From Bombyx mori (lineage: Eukaryota > Arthropoda > Insecta > Lepidoptera > Bombycidae), in the NCBI RefSeq assembly GCF_030269925.1, contig NC_085117.1, forward strand, positions 5,174,231-5,238,230: 64,000 nt of DNA. Reading direction: 5' to 3'. The notes beneath the pieces are model-generated. The model searched no databases. It worked only from the letters and a program-made list of their open reading frames with translations, and was not told the origin of the DNA. Of this stretch, positions 24,201-39,200 are shown piece after piece; positions within the stretch are counted from its first letter, which is position 1; the number at the start of each line of letters is the position of its first letter. A program made the translations under genes and the position numbers.

Positions 24201-27200
24201 AAGGTGGCAATCTGTGCATTTGGATAATTTTTTTTTATTGATATGTCAATTCAGATTGATTTGAATATAATCGTCTCCTTCAAAGAATACGGTTCAAAAC
24301 CTGCATTAAATAAAGGTTAATAGTTAACCTGTTATTTATCTAAGATGTCGTTCCGAAGAGTTTTGTGACTGCCAATGGAATACAAAGTCAATAATTCGTT
24401 TTTCTGATTTACCAATCATTGTCCAAAAGTCAGATTGCCGGCTTTGATAATAGACGACTCATATATGCTTTAAGCGACATTTCACTTAAAACGCGACATT
24501 TATCTTTGTAACTTAACTTACTTAACTTTCTAATTAAGATTACTTAACTTACTAATTAAAATTACTTAACTTGCTAATTAGGATTACTACATTCAAATAT
24601 GTAGCCGAAGAAGTGTTTTTGTTATGATATGTTTTTTACAAATGCTTAAACTTTAAATGAAATTATCTTCTTAAGGTTTAATTAATTCTCCTGTAATGTT
24701 GCAAAAATGTCGCTCAAACCAACCACCCTTTCACCCCTCGATATGTAAATTACCATTCCGCATTCACGTATCTCTGTATTCACGGCATATTCACAGAGCA
24801 TATACCCCGCGAATAAAAAGCTCTTACTGTGTAACGGTCTTTAATAACATGATCTTTTTTGTTTTAAATTGACAGTGATAAAGACAGCCGCGGTCCTGGC
24901 AGAGAGCTATCGCGTCGGCTGTGAGTATTCAATTGGCAATGTCAACGATTGGGTATTGGGTTACCCACTTACTTAAATGAGGGGCAGGCTTACAGATCTA
25001 GTTGTCAATGGGGTCCTATTGTTTACAAGGGGGGGAGCGTGGGTACGTCAATGATTGGATTACCCCCTTACTTACATGAGCGGGGGGCAGGCTCGCAGAA
25101 CTAGTTGTCAGTGGGGTCCTAATGATTACGAGTGGGGGGAGCTTGGGTATGTCAATGATTGGGTTACCACCTTACTTACATAAGCGGGGGGCAGGCTTGC
25201 AGAAATAGTTGTCAGTGGGGTCCTAATGCTTACGAGTGGAGGGAGCGTGGGTATGTCAATGATTGGGTTACCCCCTTACTTACATAAGCGGGGGGGCAGA
25301 CTCGCAGAACTAGTTGTCAGTGGGGTCCTAATGCTTACGAGTGGGGGGAGCGTGGGTGTGTCAATGATTGGATTACCCCCTTACTTACATAAGCGGGGGA
25401 CAGGCTCGCAGAACTAGTTGTCAGTGGGGTCCTAATGCTTACGAGTGGGGGGAGCGTGGGTATGTCAATGATTGGGTTACCCCCCCTTACTTACGTGAGC
25501 GGGGGGCAGGCTCGCAGAACTAGTTGTCAGTGGGGTCCTAATGGTTACGAGAGGGGGGAGCGTGAGTGGGCCGCCCGTAGTGGCTGGAAAGCCTGCAGAG
25601 GATCGTGGTCCGTTGGATGCAGCGTGGGACCAACAATGGCGAGACTTAAGGGAGATATGTATCCGGAAGTGGACATGAACTTTCAGGAGGGGGACGTATT
25701 CAAACGTTCTATAAAGAGCTATCTGGATTCAGAGGAGATAAAAGTGTCTAAGGCGTGCGAGCTGGGCGTCACTATAGGGGAAAGGGGGAACAAAATGGCA
25801 CTAAATATATAAAAATGTCGCTTAACCCAAATAACCTTTCACCCGTCGGTATATTATACACATTATAATATGTACTAATAATGTTCGTTTGTTTTCAGTG
25901 GGAACACAAATCGTTGATGGTGAGTTTTCTCTCTTTGGTTTATTTATTTCTTTAATTAACTGTATAGATAAAAAGATACATGATAAATGTCACCTCAATT
26001 ATAAGTAGAAACGTCTGTGCAATAGTTAGTCACTGAGTTTCTCGCCGGATCTTCTCAGTCATCGTGGCCTAAAGGATAAGACGTCCGGTGCATTCGTATC
26101 TAGCTATGTACCGGTGTTCGAATCCCGCAGGCGGGTACCAATTTTTCTAATGAAATACGTACTTAACAAATGTTCACGATTAACTTCCACGGTGAAGGAA
26201 TAACATCCTGTAATAAAAATCAAACCCGCAAAATTATATTTTGCGTAACTACTGGTGGTAGATCCTCTTGTGAAGAATACTGAGAATGAAGACTTCTAAG
26301 AGACCTAAATGACTAGAATATACATTACCAAACAAAAGAAGGTAAAGAGTTAGGCAATCCAGGCGCTTTAGTAGCAGAAATTGACGTAATTACTTCAATG
26401 CGCCGCGTAGGGCACCGTTGACCTATTATAACAGTCAAAGGGTTAAAATTTAGAAAAGATATCATAACAAAAAAACTTCTTCATCTTTTCGAATGAAGTA
26501 AACTCAATTGAAGTTCAATTAAAAACATCGAACTGTTGATGATAATACCAAACGATACGCACCCTTAATTACAAAGATAAACATGGCGTGTTAAGCGAAA
26601 TTTCGCTTAAACCAAATAGCCTTTTTACCCTCGATTATGACATGCATATTATTATTATTTATGTGACATCGTATTGACATTCACATATCAATAACAGCTT
26701 AATACAAACGGTGCGTTTCTCTGACAGGTTTCCGGCAGTTCTTCTACGACGTCAGTCAGGAGTACGGAATCGGTAAGAATTATTATAACCATTCCATTCG
26801 TTTCATCGAAGATCGACCTTAATCACTGACAGCAGAAGACTTAAATTCATATAAATACACTAACGCGTTCGCTTTTGCTTAAATACGATCTGATTGTTAG
26901 TTACGATTATTTTGCTGTCCGCAGAAAATAATCAAAATAATATTACCAAATAACAACCTGTTGTAACCTAATATTACCAAACCTGTATGTGACCTGTGAA
27001 ACCTGTGACTGACATGAAAAGCATTTAACTGTTTCATCTTTAATCTATATGTATACGTATGTGGCTTATCCATTAGGCCATGACGCGACGATAATTAATT
27101 AATCGACAAAGCTCACAATATCGTTTTGTATTACAGAAATCACAACACAACTTGAGGACATCAAAGAAGCGATTAAGAGCACGAAATGCTTCAATTTCGG

Positions 27201-30200
27201 TGTTCTGAAGTCGTGCGACAGCGGTTACACCGAAATCGATGACCTCAACGACAATGACAAGCCAGCTCCTCGGCAGAGTGGTGCCGAAACTGTTATAGTC
27301 TACACGGACGCCGACAATGACGATGACGACTTCAGCGATCTAGATGAAGAAATAATAAGACTGTTCTCCTCCGACGAGGAAATCGATGACGACAAATCCG
27401 TCATTCCACTTGACTACGCAAGAGCGAACGATGAATCGTGGTACGTCAACGATGCGGGCTACGAAGATACAGTTTTAGATGATAATGGTGATGCTGCAAA
27501 CGAAAATACCGACAGATCTGGAGGCTTCATTGTTAATGATTCACAAGCAACTGACACCATCACTGGTGGTGGTAAACGAAAAGGCAGCGCTGACAACGAT
27601 GATGATCAACGTGTAGTCGAAACCTTTATTGATGAAGTGGCTAACTCTGATGATCCCTCATTTAACAATAAATACACTTGGAACTATATTAAAGCGCAAA
27701 AAGACAAATACTCTGATGGTGATAATAGTGACGGTAAATTTAAGGAGCTGTCCGACTCGGACTACAAAGAGGATCATCGATCCCAAAAAACGTTCACCAA
27801 AACGGTCGTTTCTGAGGATAGCAAAAGCGATGCCGCTCTTAAATCTCCAACAGTTATTTTTGAAAATTCCAAACAGAAATCGAAGCACAGCCATTATAGT
27901 AATAAAGAAAAACATTATCTTGTTTCTGATGCAACAGGACAACAAGACGGTGTTGCTCACGAGACGGCTCCGTCCGGAAGCACATCTAAATTGAAAGAGG
28001 ACGACACAACAACCGAAGCTAGTTCCGACGAAAAGACCGGAACCACAAATGAAAGAGATAGTAAATCTACAAGCACTAAAGACGTTTATTCCGGATCCGG
28101 TCTAGAAACTTTCCTCTCGTGGTTCTTACCGAAAACGAAGAAAGACAATGAAATATTTAAGACGACGCATACGGCTGTAACAAAAACAGATAATGTTGAT
28201 GCGGCAAAAACAAAAACTGTCTCCGTTAGCGAACAAAACGAGCAATTCCAACACAAGAACCATCGGAGTGGAACCTCATCAGAAAAAGACATTGATGACG
28301 GTAAAGATTCTGTAATCCAGCAAGACGAAACAATTATCGTTGATAGCCAACAGAAAAAAGATAATACTGCGACAACAGGTATGAAGAGTGACGAATATGA
28401 TGATGATCCTAATGAACAATCAAAAAATGTTGTCGTAACAAAAGAGAATAAACCAACTTCTACCGAAGTAACAAAACATAAACACAGCCATCATAAACAT
28501 AAACATGACACTGTGATTGAAAGTAAACCAGTCCAAGAAGTCGAAAAGCACAGTGAAACTAAAGAAACACGAAAAGAACATTCTGAAGAAAGCACAGTAA
28601 CAAAGGAGACTAAACCAACACCTACCGAAATAACAAAACATAAACACAGCCATCATAAACATAAACATGATATTGTGATTGAAAGTAAACCCATCCAAGA
28701 AATCGAAAAACACAGTGAAACTACAGAAACAACAAAAGAACAATCTGAAGAAAGCACTGTAACAAAGGAGACTAAACCAACACCTACCGAAATAACAAAA
28801 CATAAACACAGCCATCATAAACATGACACTGTGATTGAAAGTAAACCAGTCCAAGAAGTCGAAAAGCACAGTGAAACTAAAGAAACACGAAAAGAACATT
28901 CTGAAGAAAGCACAGTAACAAAGGAGACTAAACCAACACCTACCGAAATAACAAAACATAAACACAGCCATCATAAACATAAACATGATATTGTGATTGA
29001 AAGTAAACCCATCCAAGAAATCGAAAAACACAGTGAAACTACAGAAACAACAAAAGAACAATCTGAAGAAAGCACTGTAACAAAGGAGACTAAACCAACA
29101 CCTACCGAAATAACAAAACATAAACACAGCCATCATAAACAAAAACATGATATTGTGATTGAAAGTAAACCCATCCAAGAAATCGAAAAACATAGTGAAA
29201 CTACAGAAACAACAAAAAAACAATCTGAAGAAAGGACTGTAACAAAGGAGACTAAACCAACACCTACCGAAGTAACAAAACATAAACACAGTCATCATAA
29301 ACATAAGCATGATATTGTGATTGAAAGTAAACCCATCCAAGAAATCGAAAAACACAGTGAAACTACAGAAACAGCAAAAGAACAATCTGAAGAAAGCACT
29401 GTAACAAAGGAGACTAAACCAACACCTACCGAAGTAACAAAACATAAACACAGTCATCATAAACATAAACATGATACTGCGATTGAAAGCAAACCCGACC
29501 AAGAAATTGACAAGCACAGCGAAACTACAGAAGCAACAAAAGAACATTTTGAAGGAAACATTATAACGAAGGAGACTAAACCAACACCTACCGAAGTAAC
29601 AAAACATACACACAGCCATCATAAACATAAACAGGATACTGTGATTGAAAGTAAACCCATCCAAGAAATCGAAAAACACAGTGAAACTACAGAAACAACA
29701 AAAGAACATTCTGAAGGAAGCACTGTAACAAAGGAGACTAAACTAACACCTACCGAAGTAACAAAACATAAACACAGCCATTATAAACATAAACATGACA
29801 CTGTGATTGAAAGCAAACCAGTCCAAGAAGTCGAACAGCACAGTGAAACTACAGAAATAACAAAAGAACATTCTGAAGGAAGCACTGTAACAAAGGAGAC
29901 TAAACCAACACCTACCGAAGTAAAAAAAAATAAACACAGCCATCATAAACATGACACTGTGATTGAAAGTAAACCAGTCCAAGAAGTCGAAAAGCACAGT
30001 GAAACTACAGAAACACGAAAAGAACATTCTGAAGGAAGCACTGTAACAAAGGAGACTAAACCAACACCTACCGAAATAACAAAACATAAACACAGCCATC
30101 ATAAAAATAAACATGATATTGTGATTGAAAGTAAACCCATTCAAGAAATCGAAAAACACAGTGAAACTACAGAAACAACAAAAGAACATTCTGAAGGAAG

Positions 30201-33200
30201 CACTGTAACAAAGGAGACTAAACCAACACCTACCGAAGTAACAAAACATAAACACAGTCATCATAAACATAAACATGATACTGCGATTGAAAGCAAACCC
30301 GACCAAGAAATTGACAAGCACAGCGAAACTACAGAAACAACTAAATATCATAACGAAGATACCGTTGTAACAAAAGATAAGACAGGGAATAAACAAACGT
30401 CCACTGAAGTAATAAAACATAAACACGAAAACGACGAAAAGTCCGTTACAGAAAAGCTTATATCGTACGTAACTCATAGATCGGTCGACAACAGCAATAA
30501 AGGAAATCGGAAAGTCATCATCAGCGAGAACCCAATCATTATAAACGCGCCATCTCGAAGGAACAAATACACGAATTACGAAAAAGTTGATTTCACTAAG
30601 GTATGTCGGTATGCTTTTGTTTTTGAGGCCTTTCATCGTCATCATCATCTCAACCACTCATCAACTGTCCACTATTGAACGTAGGCCTCTTCAATCGGTC
30701 TCCAGCGCGGCCGGTCCGTTGCTATTCTACATCCAAAGTGACCTAGCGATTCTCATTACGTCGCTGGTTCTTATGGTAGGTAACCGTCCCGCACTGCGCG
30801 TGACTGGTCTCCACTGAATAATCTTTCTGCGCCACCAACCGTCCGACCGTACCAGGCTTTTCTTCTTCTTCATCGTTCCCTTACTGCTGAGGATCGCGAC
30901 CACATGTGACTTTCTTTCACAGTGTTCGATCATGGATGCCATGTACCGCTTGGTATAGACTACCACCAACGCTTCCTTAATCAGGCCTTTATCTGCATCG
31001 AAACTGGGATTTTCAGGATAATTAACCCTCAAAGACTATTTCGAAATGTTCTTACAACGAAAGTTTATGGTCTCCGGATCCTAGTATTGAGGGGGGTTAT
31101 CAAACTTGAGTGTTTATCAACAAAAATGGAGCTTCAAAAAGTCAAACTAAGCCAGACTTACCGAAATGTATTATACTTATAAACGCACTTTTGTAGACAG
31201 AGCGAGAAGCGATTACCAAATATCTTCTTCTAAATACACATAATACACTAAAGCTTTTGTGGAGTTGTCAGCAAATGCTCGTGAGGTACAATCCACTTTG
31301 CTACTCCCCACAGCGAAGAGTCTTCTGTGTATTTTATACCGTACTTAAGAATTGTTCTAGATTATCCCTTCACCTTATTTTTACCAGAGCAGAGTTTTTC
31401 TATACTACCTGGATCCGCTGTGTTCATCCACAGTTACGTCTCCAGAGATTTTTATTTGGCACGTGCCACTCTGCTCTGGCATTAGCTCCCCTCCACGGTA
31501 TTTTCCATTTTCGTATGACATCTCGTAATAATTACGCCAGCTAATTTTCTACGGTCTTTTCAGATAAAGCAATTCAGTCCACTCGCGCCATTTGGTAAGT
31601 TTTTAATTGTTTTCCTTTTGTGCATAGGAGATAAAACTTAACATCACTATCAATTTGATTTGGCTTATGGCATATTATTTCTGGAAGTGCGAAGAGGATA
31701 TATTTTCATGTTCTTTGCAGACATTACTTATGGTACTTACTTATAGTACCACCGCCCTGTCTATTTCTGCCGTGAAGCAGTAATGCGTTTCGGTTTGAAG
31801 GGTGGGGTAGCCGTTGTAACTATACTGAAATCTTGGAACTCATATCCCAAGGTGGGGGGCGGCATTTACGTTATAGATGTCTATGGGCTCCGGTAAGCAC
31901 TTAGCAGGTGGGCTGTGAGCCTTTTGAAAAGACGAATCCAAAGATACTGAGAAAAAGAAAGAGCTAAAGGACTAAAACATAAATTAACAAACAAAAGAAT
32001 ATGGAATTGGAACGTTTGTTTACGTTTGCCGCTAGGGGCGCTGTTACAACTGCCTACAAATATTGAGTTAATTTTTACGCTCTCGAGAACGTTAAAAAAC
32101 TCGCACTAAGCACGCTGGTCTCTTATACAGTTTCAAGTATGTTCATTTTAATCAATCGTATAATTGTCCGCAGGCGTATTCGCGCGAGGAATCACAAGTA
32201 AGTTTAGTTATTTAATTGCATATCTTATTCTATAGTCGTATTTTTTATTAGACGAAGTCAATTGACGTTTACTGTGTTGTCAGTTTTTGATGAAATAAAA
32301 ATAGTGTTGTGACAAAGTGAATGATTGAAAAAACTCCTGAATTAATGAAATTGCCTAGATTGTCTAGTGAATAGTTAGTGTGCCAAACTACCGATATCGG
32401 GTACAGGGTAGTCGTGCTTTCGACGACCAACCAACCGATGGACTAAAATAGATTTTTTAATTTTAATAAACTCATAGAATACATGAGGCCTATAAAATCA
32501 AAAGCAGCTAAACGCTTTAAAATGTAGTAAAATGGATTAACTATGGCGCCATCTTGTTTAGTTAGTTGGACACGCTTTAGTATTTTCATGTTATAACAAA
32601 TGCAGCTCAATCTCTAACAAATTCAGTTCAAACATTTTATTTTTACTCTGTACACAAATATAAACGAAGTTTTATCTTTAAAAATTCAGATTATTAGTAA
32701 TATTCTCATTCTTTATAAGTCTGCTTTAAAATAAAGAATATCGTAACTACCCGAACAAAGTTTTTTCAGTTTCTCAAACCGGGAGTGTTGCTAACACTGG
32801 CCTTAACAAGAGCAGTACTTCGATGGATCAGGAAGATCCGTAATAACGTGTTTAGGGCCGATTTTTGTAGTTTACCTGAATATTTGACAAACTTGGATTT
32901 AGCTGCCTTTGATTTTATAGGCCTCACATGTTCATAGGTCGTTCGAAGTATTAAAAATTCATTTTATTATATTTTTTAGTTAAATCACTTCAATTCTATC
33001 GGTGCTATGTATGCTTTTCTTTCCCTACCTATTCGTTGGTACCTTATGAGGCTATTCCGGCTACGCCCAGACGGGTAGGTGAGCTCACGGGCTCAACCTG
33101 AGAGAATTTGCGAACACTGATCCTAGCAAGAGCAGTGCTTCGTTGAATCTACTACCCTTAGACTATCAGCAAATAGGTAGGGAAATAAAAGTGCAAGAAA

Positions 33201-36200
33201 TAGATAGATTCTTAGTACGCAAAGCCACCAATAAATGCAGACCCATATTTAAATATTTAAAAGTGTTACGTGTTGTATTGCATGTTTGTATATAAGCTCT
33301 ATTATAGTTATTAGTTATCGTTAATAGTTTTATTTATTACTTAGTTATTACTTATGCTTTATCCATACTGTTGATTTATTATGATTTAACGGTATATATA
33401 TATATCTCTATTTATTGTTATGTATGTATTTTCTTTAATAATATATTATTAATATTGCAAAACAACATACCTGCAGTAGCTTTATCTTTTCAAGAATTTC
33501 TGTAAACAAAACGGCTGTCTGGAAGAGATCGCTTTTAGAGCGATAAGACAGCCTATTGCACAAATGTATCTACTTGTTGAATGTTTTCTTTTAATGTTGT
33601 GTTTTAGTGTGCAATAAAATATATTCTAACTATCTCTCTCTCCGTCTCTCTCCGTCTCTCTCTCTCTCTCCCTCTCTCTAACCCCACAAATATATCTATT
33701 TTCAGGTAAATGCGAGGAGTCTGCAGCTCTCTTCAGTAGCTTGTCCAGAAAACGTAAGCAAACACAACAATTCTATGTCTTTATTACACGCATTCAATTT
33801 GACCAGTATGCACTGTGTTCGGCTGTGTCCTAAAATGGTAAACCATTTCAACCCGTTGCTGGCGACTAAGAGATTCAGTGGAGAGTGGACAACAGCACTC
33901 TGAGTGTTTAGCCAGTATTCTATGTCCATATCGACCAGCAAGAGTAACGGTAATTTATTGAGGGAACGTCCTAAAAATACGTGAATAGACTGCGCGAAAG
34001 AGGAATTGCGAGAGAAGAATGTGTTTGCTGAGCTGATGTATGATAAGCCTGAATGGATAAAGAAGAAATGCAGCGCCGATCACACATAGTGGTTACAAGG
34101 ACAAGAAGAAACTACATTTTAATTACACATTACTCTTAAAAGAAAGTACTTTTTTTTTATGACTTTGATATGTGGACGAGCTCACGGCTCACCTGATGTT
34201 AAGTGGTTACCGGAACCCATAGACATTTATAATGTAAATGCCGCCACCTTAAGACATGAGTTGTAAGGTCTCAGTTTTAACAGTACAACGGCTGCCCCAC
34301 ACTTCAAACCGAAACGCATTACTGTTTTACGGCAGAAATAGGCCAGATGGTGGTACCTACCCGTGCGGACTCACAAGACGTCCTACCACCAGTAAATACG
34401 CAAATTATAATTTTGCGGGTTATATTTTGTTCATTTCCGTTGGGATGGGGTTGTGACGTCAAAGAACCACCAGTGACGTCATCGATGATGCCAATGGACT
34501 TCGACGTCAAACCAATACAATGCTTCATCAGTTACGTCTGTGCCATCAGATGTGACGGAATCATTCCACACAACCTTCTCCGACTCTGAAACATACGTTC
34601 GTTTAACCCGACAATTTTCCCGCAGGATCTCCGCGCAGCTTCCGGGAGGCTGTAGACACGGTTGTCGCAAGTGAGTTACGTTCATATTTATTATTATTTT
34701 ATTTATTAGGCACAATACACATCGCAAGCTAAAACAAGATACATAAAACAAACAAGATACATAAAAAACACAAGTAAAAAGCAACAAAAACTAGCTTGCA
34801 ACATAAGGCATGTGCGCACGACTAAGCAAGACAAAGTACTGAGCTTGTACACAATGGATCTGTACGACAAAACAACACGATAACGAAAATTAATTGAACA
34901 TATAATGTAACGAAATAATTTATTACATACCTAACATTCTTTTGGTGGATACGACACTATTTTGCCCGGTTGAGCTATTTGTAAACCGAACTATTTGTTC
35001 ACAGCCGTCAGAGCCATCAGCCTTATAGTCGACGGCTGGATTCCGACACGTAAGTTTGACAGTTTCATAATTATCGACTATAAGTATTATGTCGGTCAGA
35101 GAGCAGCGGATCTGATGTGAAATCGGGCTGGAGCGTCGGCAAGACGTAAGCCGGTCACCGTCCTCGCCGAACCCGTCGCTTGCGACGAATGGCTCGACGA
35201 GTAAATTAACCCACACACACAGCCCACTGAGTCTCTCGCCGGATCTTCTCAGTGGGTCGCGTTTACGATCCGGTGGCAGATTCTGCGAAGCACTGCCCTT
35301 CTTAGGGTCAGTGTTAGCAACACTCCGGCTTGAGCTCCGTGAACTCACCTACATGTCAAGGAGAAGCTGAAATAGCCTCTCAAGGCTATCAGCATAGATG
35401 GGAAAAAAAAGAAAAAAAAAGACGTAATGATAACAGATGGAGTAGAACAATGATGGTTTGATGGCTAAGATTAGGTCGTAGAGGTGCCAATGAAAGAAGA
35501 CCCAAGCCACAAATACGGACGTGGATGAGAAACACGATTGATATTACGGCATAAAAAGAGCAGATCTATGCCCAGCAGTGGGTATAAAAGGGCTGAACAG
35601 AGATAAATAAATAGGTAAGCTAATTGCGGGTCGTTGCGGCTTAAACGATAAGAAGGCCAGTGCACTTGTGACGAGTGATGCGACAATAACCCGGGTTCAA
35701 ATCCCGCTGGCGTTTTAAAGTTTCAATTAAATAACGCGTTGTATAAGCACGAAACTAAATCGATGTTTTGTAATAAGCGGAATAGCTTAAGTTTCACGAT
35801 GAAAAAAGCTCTTAACGAAAATCGCGCTAAAACAAACTTTAAAACAGACACTAAAGTCACTCATTCTGTTCACAGTTGGTACCCGCTTCGCTGACAGTGA
35901 GTATGGAAATACATAAATTGTAACAAAATCAAAGGAAACCAACCACCAGCCGACTTCGACAAAATAAAATGAGTACATCGTCGATGCAGTCTCGAAGTTA
36001 ATTAAACGTGCATTAGTTATTAGGGATTACTCAAAAGGTTCCGCTCGAACAACAGTTCAGAGCAACAGTTAAATAAATTAAAATAATAAAATACATCGAA
36101 ATCAGTTCTTCTATAAAGAAAATAGCGCACCAAAAAAAACACAAAATCATATTTGTAACCTTCCTTTTTGAAGTCGGCTAAACATATTACCGCTTATTTT

Positions 36201-39200
36201 CGAAACACTGCAGAAGATTGACGGCACTGGTATAACAAGAAAAGAGGCTTCTGCTTCTAATGAAACCCTTGACTGGGTGCTCTCGTGGAGGCAGGACATC
36301 TAAGACTTCGCAGAAGTCTAAGGGCAGCTCTCGTCCTAAATCCATTATTTGACAGCTTAGCTCGTTTATTGCTCGTCCACTCGAACTCGCGGCTGGAGCT
36401 GGTTCCCAGAGGCCACAGACATCGACAAGCCACATTTAAACAGTACCACAGCTAGCCCGCCTTTCAAACCTAAACGCATTATTGCTTCACGGCAGAAAAA
36501 GGCAGGGCGGTGGTGCCTATCCGTGCCGATCCCCAAGGCAGGTTTCCTAAATAACGTAACTCCAAGACAGCCTTTCCCAAAGTGGACGATTACGCCTCCT
36601 TGTGGGCGCTGCAGGTCTAAAGGGGGCGGTAAGAGACCCAGAAAAACAAATGGGGATGTTGTGTAGAGGCTTGAGAAGCGATTTGTAATTTCATATAGGA
36701 GGACTCTTAGACACCGACTGAGCTCTCACCATAGTGGTTTTAAAGTAGGGGAAAAAATGGGGGCGCTAAAAAATAATTTATTCTCAAAGTGGCACTAGAC
36801 AAAACAAGTTTGAGAGCCCCTGTAGTGCCAGACGTAAGCTCAACTTGATAGTTCTCACTCGCGTCAAGGACCGATGTAGACACAATAATGTTATAACTTC
36901 GCTCTAATATCCTCCGTATTTCCATTTAGGCTTTGCATTTTGTGATTTTTAACTCGATCCAGTTGTTTTTACGGCACTTCTTTGTTTCAGTGGTCATGGT
37001 GATCCTCAAAACGCAAACTTGCGTTCCGCTGAAGCAAGAATTTCCAGGTATATGTCATGTGCACAGATTGAAGGGTGAAAGGCTATATTTTGGTTTATGC
37101 GACATTTCAGCAACTTCACAGAAGACCCGCTTAAAATGTAATCTAGAATAAATACCATACCAAAAAATTTCTTCAGCTATTTAAATGAAGTAAACTTAAT
37201 TGAAGTTCAATTCAAAACACGTGTGGCACTCGGGAACTGCCACGGTAAAGCTATTGCACAGCATTTCTTATCAACTATGCAATTATAATAAAACAATAAT
37301 AATTTAATATTAAAACAATAATAATAAAATAAGACCACGCTATATTTATAAACGTTGACAAAAGTAAAACATTAACGGTCCCCTTCACACTCATAAGCTA
37401 GACCGCGCAAGAGAGAAATGGGCAGACTTTTCAATATGCACATGCAGTGCGACGTCACGCCGCGCGCTTATTCACAAACACTACCGTGTGAATGTGTTGA
37501 ACGCGAGCTACATGGTAGCCGGAGTGGGGGATGTTACGTTTTATTTTCGTTACGGAATTTCTTGATTCGGGCGTCGCGCTCAAAGAACGCGATAAAAGCT
37601 ATGCAATAGCTTAAAATATCGGATTGTTGATATTAAGATGAAATAAACGGACATTTAATTACAACGATAAATCTCGCGTATTAAGCAAAATTTCGCTTAA
37701 ACCAATTAGCCAATTAACCACCATTTTAGATATCGTGTTGTAAGATATCCGAACAGGTTAATCCAAAATGGCGTACTCAGAGCAATGTCGGAAAATACCA
37801 AAAAACAGCATAAAGAAATTAATAACTACATAAATAACTGAGAACAAATCACGCACGGTCATTCGGCACCAATTTAGGATTCCCTTTGTTAAAGGTACAA
37901 AGGACTGACATACACACTTAAATATATACATTTAAAGATAATACACAAACAAATGCAATTGGATAATTAAGTGATATGATAAATCCTAGTTCTATAGCAA
38001 AGTCGTGTGATGACTGAATGATACTACCCACCGGCCGGCCCACTTCCACTTTTTCGAGCAAGTTTCCTCATTACTGTACAGTCGAGCAAATAGTCTATTG
38101 TTTCAAATCCTACAGCTATCACTTTGCACACAACAACACGTGTGCGATATTATTTGTGGGTAATACAACAAAACCTGACTAACGGTCATTCACTAATATA
38201 CATATCAATTATGGCCTATTAAATAGTTTTGATGCTAAAATAAATAGCTGGAACCTCGGCTCTTTTTCTTCTTTTTCGGTCGTACCGTAGGAGCGACTAC
38301 GGTACTAGTACGGTACGACTTATCCCACTTCTGGTGACGAATAGGCTAGTTCCACGGTGTTTATAAAATAACGCTATTTTCTTCATCATTATCATTGCCT
38401 TCCATAGTGACAATAATTAAAACTTACTTTTCCAATGAATTCCATTTATTACATTTCAAGTGTACAACGATAACAACAGAGAGCTCCGCTTCAGTCGGCT
38501 GCTCGAGTCACAATATTTGTGCGACTTGTAGTTTTGATGTTAAAACAAATACCCAAAACTTTGACTCTCGTTGTCTCACTTCAGAGTTAGCGTACGTTTG
38601 TGACGCCAGCTTCGGATCTGCTTGGGGTTGGACCTCGTTCCCGACTTGCGAGAGCCGCAGCCAGCTGGTGCGAGACCTGGGCCTGGTGGGCATCAAACAC
38701 ACAATTGAGACCATGCTCAGTCAGCACGGAAAAGGGAAGGCGCCACACCAGTTAATCGGTACGGTATATTTGTCTCATCACAGTACTGTTAAAACTGAGA
38801 CTTAGAAATCATGTCTCGAGGTAAGTGGCGGAATTTACGTCGTAGGAGTTCATGGGCCCGCCCAGCCAACTAAGCAATAAAAAAATTACTAACGTGGAAA
38901 CCGCCGTCCAATTTTAAAGGCTTCAATATAACTGTGGGTGTACCATAACCTTGCCTATTGTGTTGCAAAGGCAGCCGTGGTACAGTAAAAGCTGAGACTT
39001 AGAACCCGTATCTCAAGGTTTGGTGGTAGCATCTACGTGGTTGATCAGACATCAAGCTGTAGCCGCTACAAAACCCTGGACAGCAGTCAGTTGTAGCAGT
39101 GTCCGCAAGTGTGTTCCTAATTTCTATCCAAGTGCTCTTGATAAGATCGCAGGCCGGTGAATTCGTCCCACCATTGCACTTTTCCTGATGTACGGTAACC

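Larger units (their letters stand above)
12764..30600 (+). other. Ser4: Module A: exons 3-16 of the sericin-like gene
   Basis: Fourteen exons of 25, 24, 45, 45, 45, 21, 66, 165, 57, 51, 45, 21, 45 and 3464 nt. The first enters in phase 0, the last leaves in phase 0, and all internal junctions are phase 1. Pieces recognisable again in module B: GLFASAFS (exon 4), EEWIPE then LGTAVAR (7-8), a C...WGW segment (10), DPSSWSLNEF (12), SYRVG (13), LGTQIVD (14), GFRQFFYDVSQEYGI (15). Between the signal peptide and the repeats it forms a non-repetitive region of about 217 residues with 15-residue, probably amphipathic pieces. Confidence 0.75.

Noticed and set aside
25226..25417. Small open frame with repeated TSGGSVGMSMIGLPPYLHKR
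   Set aside because: Produced by the 105-bp intronic minisatellite; period divisible by three keeps it open.
27629..27994. Overlapping + strand frame of 121 codons
   Set aside because: Out of frame within exon 16; Arg/Lys-rich shadow of the real frame.
28420..30657. Two long antisense open frames (429 and 304 codons) opposite exon 16
   Set aside because: They mirror the 162-bp coding repeat; a stop-free antisense frame in one unit stays open in all. Composition (Phe/Cys/Met-rich repeats) has no support as a protein.
38395..38805. Single-exon reading of the 136-codon frame
   Set aside because: Only 38585-38758 is supported as exon 24; upstream part is a dispersed repeat and downstream part is Bm1.
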